The translations under genes and the position numbers were made by a program. The notes beneath the pieces are model-generated. The model saw nothing but the letters and a program-made list of their open reading frames with translations. It was not told the origin of the DNA and searched no databases. Positions 42,612 to 43,775 of a stretch of DNA of 43,775 bases are shown here, piece after piece. The stretch is from contig JAJRVS010000023.1 of the NCBI GenBank assembly GCA_024277195.1, positions 1 to 43,775 of the forward strand. Direction: 5' to 3'. This DNA is from Verrucomicrobiota bacterium. GTDB lineage: Bacteria; Verrucomicrobiota; Verrucomicrobiia; Verrucomicrobiales; DEV007. Position 1 is the first letter of the stretch, and each line of letters starts with the position of its first letter.

Positions 42612-42782
42612 AGGCGGAGAATGTAGCGGGAGGAATCCGATGTGGCAACCACGAATAGCCTCCTTCGCTAAGCCTCCTTCGCCAAGGCTTCGGCGGCCAG
42701 GGCCTTCGATTAGTGTGTTCCACCGAGGTTTTTGCGGCTAAGTCTTCATCGCCAGGGTTTTGGGCGGGAGGGGAGGCTGGGG

Positions 42783-43385
42783 TTAATTGAGGTCGGGGAT
42801 GTAGCAACCGATGGCGGTGGTATGGTCGGTGGGCGGAGCTTTTCCGCTCAATAGGGCGTCGAGGGTGTCGCGCAGATTGTGCTCGGTGGGCCGGGCACGA
42901 CGCTTGCCGTAGTCGGTCCATTGATTGTTGATGCGGCCGCTGTACACCAGTTGGCCGTTGTGGTTGAAAACGGCGCATTGGGGGGTGACGCTGGCCTGGC
43001 TTATTTTGACCAGTTGATGTTTGCGGTCGATGACGATGGGAGGCTTGAGTGAGTAGTCCTTGGCGTGTTTCTTGGCTTTGGCGGTGCTGATTTCGGGATC
43101 GACGTGGGCGAGGGTGAAGGGGATGCCGAGAGCGTGGTAATGTTGGTAAAGACGATTGATTTCCGGAGCTAGAGCATTGGCGATCGGGCAGTCGGAGGTG
43201 ATGAAAATGATCACCGAGGGTTTGTTTTTGCCCGATTCGTTCTGCTTGGATTCCAGTGGTTTGATATTTTTGCCATCGAGGGTGGTGAGGCTGATTGGGG
43301 CAGGAGGAGAATCCGCCAGACTGAAATGAGGAGCAATAACAAGCAGGGCAAGGGACAGGGACAGGGCTGCGATTTTATGTGGCAT
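42783..43385 (-). CDS. Exported redoxin-domain protein (PVC type)
   Basis: 200 aa with a signal peptide (ALSLSLALLVIAPHFSLA). The thioredoxin-like fold shows VIIFITSDCPIANALAPEINRLY with a single peroxidatic-type cysteine, a YSLKPPIVIDRKHQLVKI segment, VTPQCAVFNHNGQLVYSGRINNQ and a conserved C-terminal cysteine in TTAIGCYIP. In PVC bacteria such redoxins are commonly fused or adjacent to cytochrome and copper-monooxygenase modules. It lies 11 bases after the copper-monooxygenase/EF-hand gene. Exact activity unknown. Confidence 0.86.
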   Translation of the reverse strand: MPHKIAALSLSLALLVIAPHFSLADSPPAPISLTTLDGKNIKPLESKQNESGKNKPSVIIFITSDCPIANALAPEINRLYQHYHALGIPFTLAHVDPEISTAKAKKHAKDYSLKPPIVIDRKHQLVKISQASVTPQCAVFNHNGQLVYSGRINNQWTDYGKRRARPTEHNLRDTLDALLSGKAPPTDHTTAIGCYIPDLN

Positions 43386-43396
43386 GTTAATATCCC

Positions 43397-43775
43397 TTAT
43401 TTTTTATCCAGAAAGGCGCCGGCTTTTTTGATTTCGTTCACATCCACGACTTGGTCTTTATTTTGATCGAGGCGGCGGAAAGCTTGGTGATGTTCTGCCG
43501 GGGTTTCGGCTAGGGTCACGCGGTCATCGTTATTTTGATCGAGTAAAAGAACGGTGTGCAAGCGGCGCATAAGTTGGCGCGATTGGGCAAAGCGTTCTTT
43601 GGATTTCTGAACCTGTTGTTGTAGGCCTTGGGCGATGCTTTTTTGTTGGTTTTTGTTTTTTGCCACGCATTGAAAAATGATGCTGCCCATTTCATCGTCG
43701 GATTCCTCGCCCCAGTGGATGCGACGTGGCGGGGAGTTGGGGTTGTCAATGTTATCAGCTGAATTGTCATAAGTG
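43397..43775 (-). CDS. C-terminal end of a copper-monooxygenase-like protein with two EF-hands (5' end outside window)
   Basis: The frame is open to the window edge through an in-frame ATG at 43690, so the gene starts beyond 43775. The visible upstream residues, TYDNSADNIDNPN then PPRRIHWGEESDDEMGSI, are the end of the copper type II ascorbate-dependent monooxygenase C-terminal module found in PVC redoxin/cytochrome proteins. A Gln/Lys-rich stretch follows, then two EF-hand loops, DQNNDDRVTLAE and DQNKDQVVDVNE, with Ca ligands at positions 1, 3, 5 and 12 largely kept. It is co-directional with the redoxin gene. Confidence 0.75.
   Translation of the reverse strand, partial: TYDNSADNIDNPNSPPRRIHWGEESDDEMGSIIFQCVAKNKNQQKSIAQGLQQQVQKSKERFAQSRQLMRRLHTVLLLDQNNDDRVTLAETPAEHHQAFRRLDQNKDQVVDVNEIKKAGAFLDKK

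Noticed and set aside
42657-42700. CCTTCG/CGAAGG-rich stretch between the redoxin and acyltransferase genes
   Set aside because: Imperfect inverted and direct matches; it could be a weak hairpin or dispersed repeat but a second copy is not seen here.

Overview
The window looks like a chromosomal segment of a Verrucomicrobiota bacterium, probably from the Verrucomicrobiales (Akkermansiaceae/Rubritaleaceae type). This is inferred from family content only. The markers are a giant ThuA / PVC-type dehydrogenase / haem-binding fusion, an SHD1-like domain protein, redoxin and copper-monooxygenase/EF-hand proteins of the PVC kind, a eukaryote-type HisA, and LPS-type genes (waaA) that imply a Gram-negative envelope. 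Most of the window is housekeeping genes in short operons on both strands.

Layout. 1-3.1 kb: end of a PQQ-like propeller gene, a membrane protein, then plsY-gpsA (phospholipid precursors). 3.2-3.4 kb: a hairpin-rich dispersed repeat, copy A. 3.4-6.4 kb: a nitrite-reduction operon, nirK (AniA-type with a fused C-terminal cytochrome c), nirV and a SCO-type copper chaperone. 6.8-15 kb: an HTH/SHD1-like protein, polX, ilvB, a rhomboid protease, an unknown anchored protein ending in a 10-bp tandem repeat, rsmD and waaA. 15.07-15.6 kb: tRNA-Glu directly abutting a 5'-truncated cation-efflux (CDF) gene, likely an integration scar. 15.8-19.4 kb: a Tat-exported amidohydrolase, a cyanophycinase-like S51 peptidase broken by an in-frame TAG, and an L,D-transpeptidase. 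19.4-21.8 kb: transaldolase divergent from nuoB-nuoC, with a perfect CRP-type palindrome between them. 21.8-23.6 kb: a small accessory patch with a Phd/VapC-type toxin-antitoxin pair, repeat copy B, and a decayed S26 signal-peptidase paralogue (amber codon, frameshift, no catalytic Ser or Lys). 23.6-26.7 kb: galE, an MscS channel and a PAS-AraC regulator. 26.9-33 kb: a Gfo/Idh oxidoreductase and the ThuA/dehydrogenase/cytochrome/ThuA gene, split by another in-frame TAG. 33.1-33.7 kb: a VapB-VapC module. 33.9-40.9 kb: nagZ-like GH3, a zinc-ribbon protein, a CPXCG protein, a GT2 with a C-terminal Rossmann-like part, eukaryote-type hisA and a large M16 peptidase. 40.9-41.2 kb: tRNA-Ser and a disrupted copy of its 3' end, each followed by a strong hairpin. 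41.3-43.8 kb: a DUF5009/HGSNAT-like membrane acyltransferase, a redoxin, and the C-terminal end of a copper-monooxygenase/EF-hand protein running off the right edge.

No phage, CRISPR array, complete insertion sequence or obvious defence system is visible. The most notable signals are: three conserved genes interrupted by in-frame TAG although TAG also serves as a normal stop here; two toxin-antitoxin operons whose best promoters predict leaderless mRNAs; the multi-hairpin dispersed repeat in two copies; the scars at both tRNA genes; the CRP-type site before nuoB; and the nirK-nirV-sco cluster.
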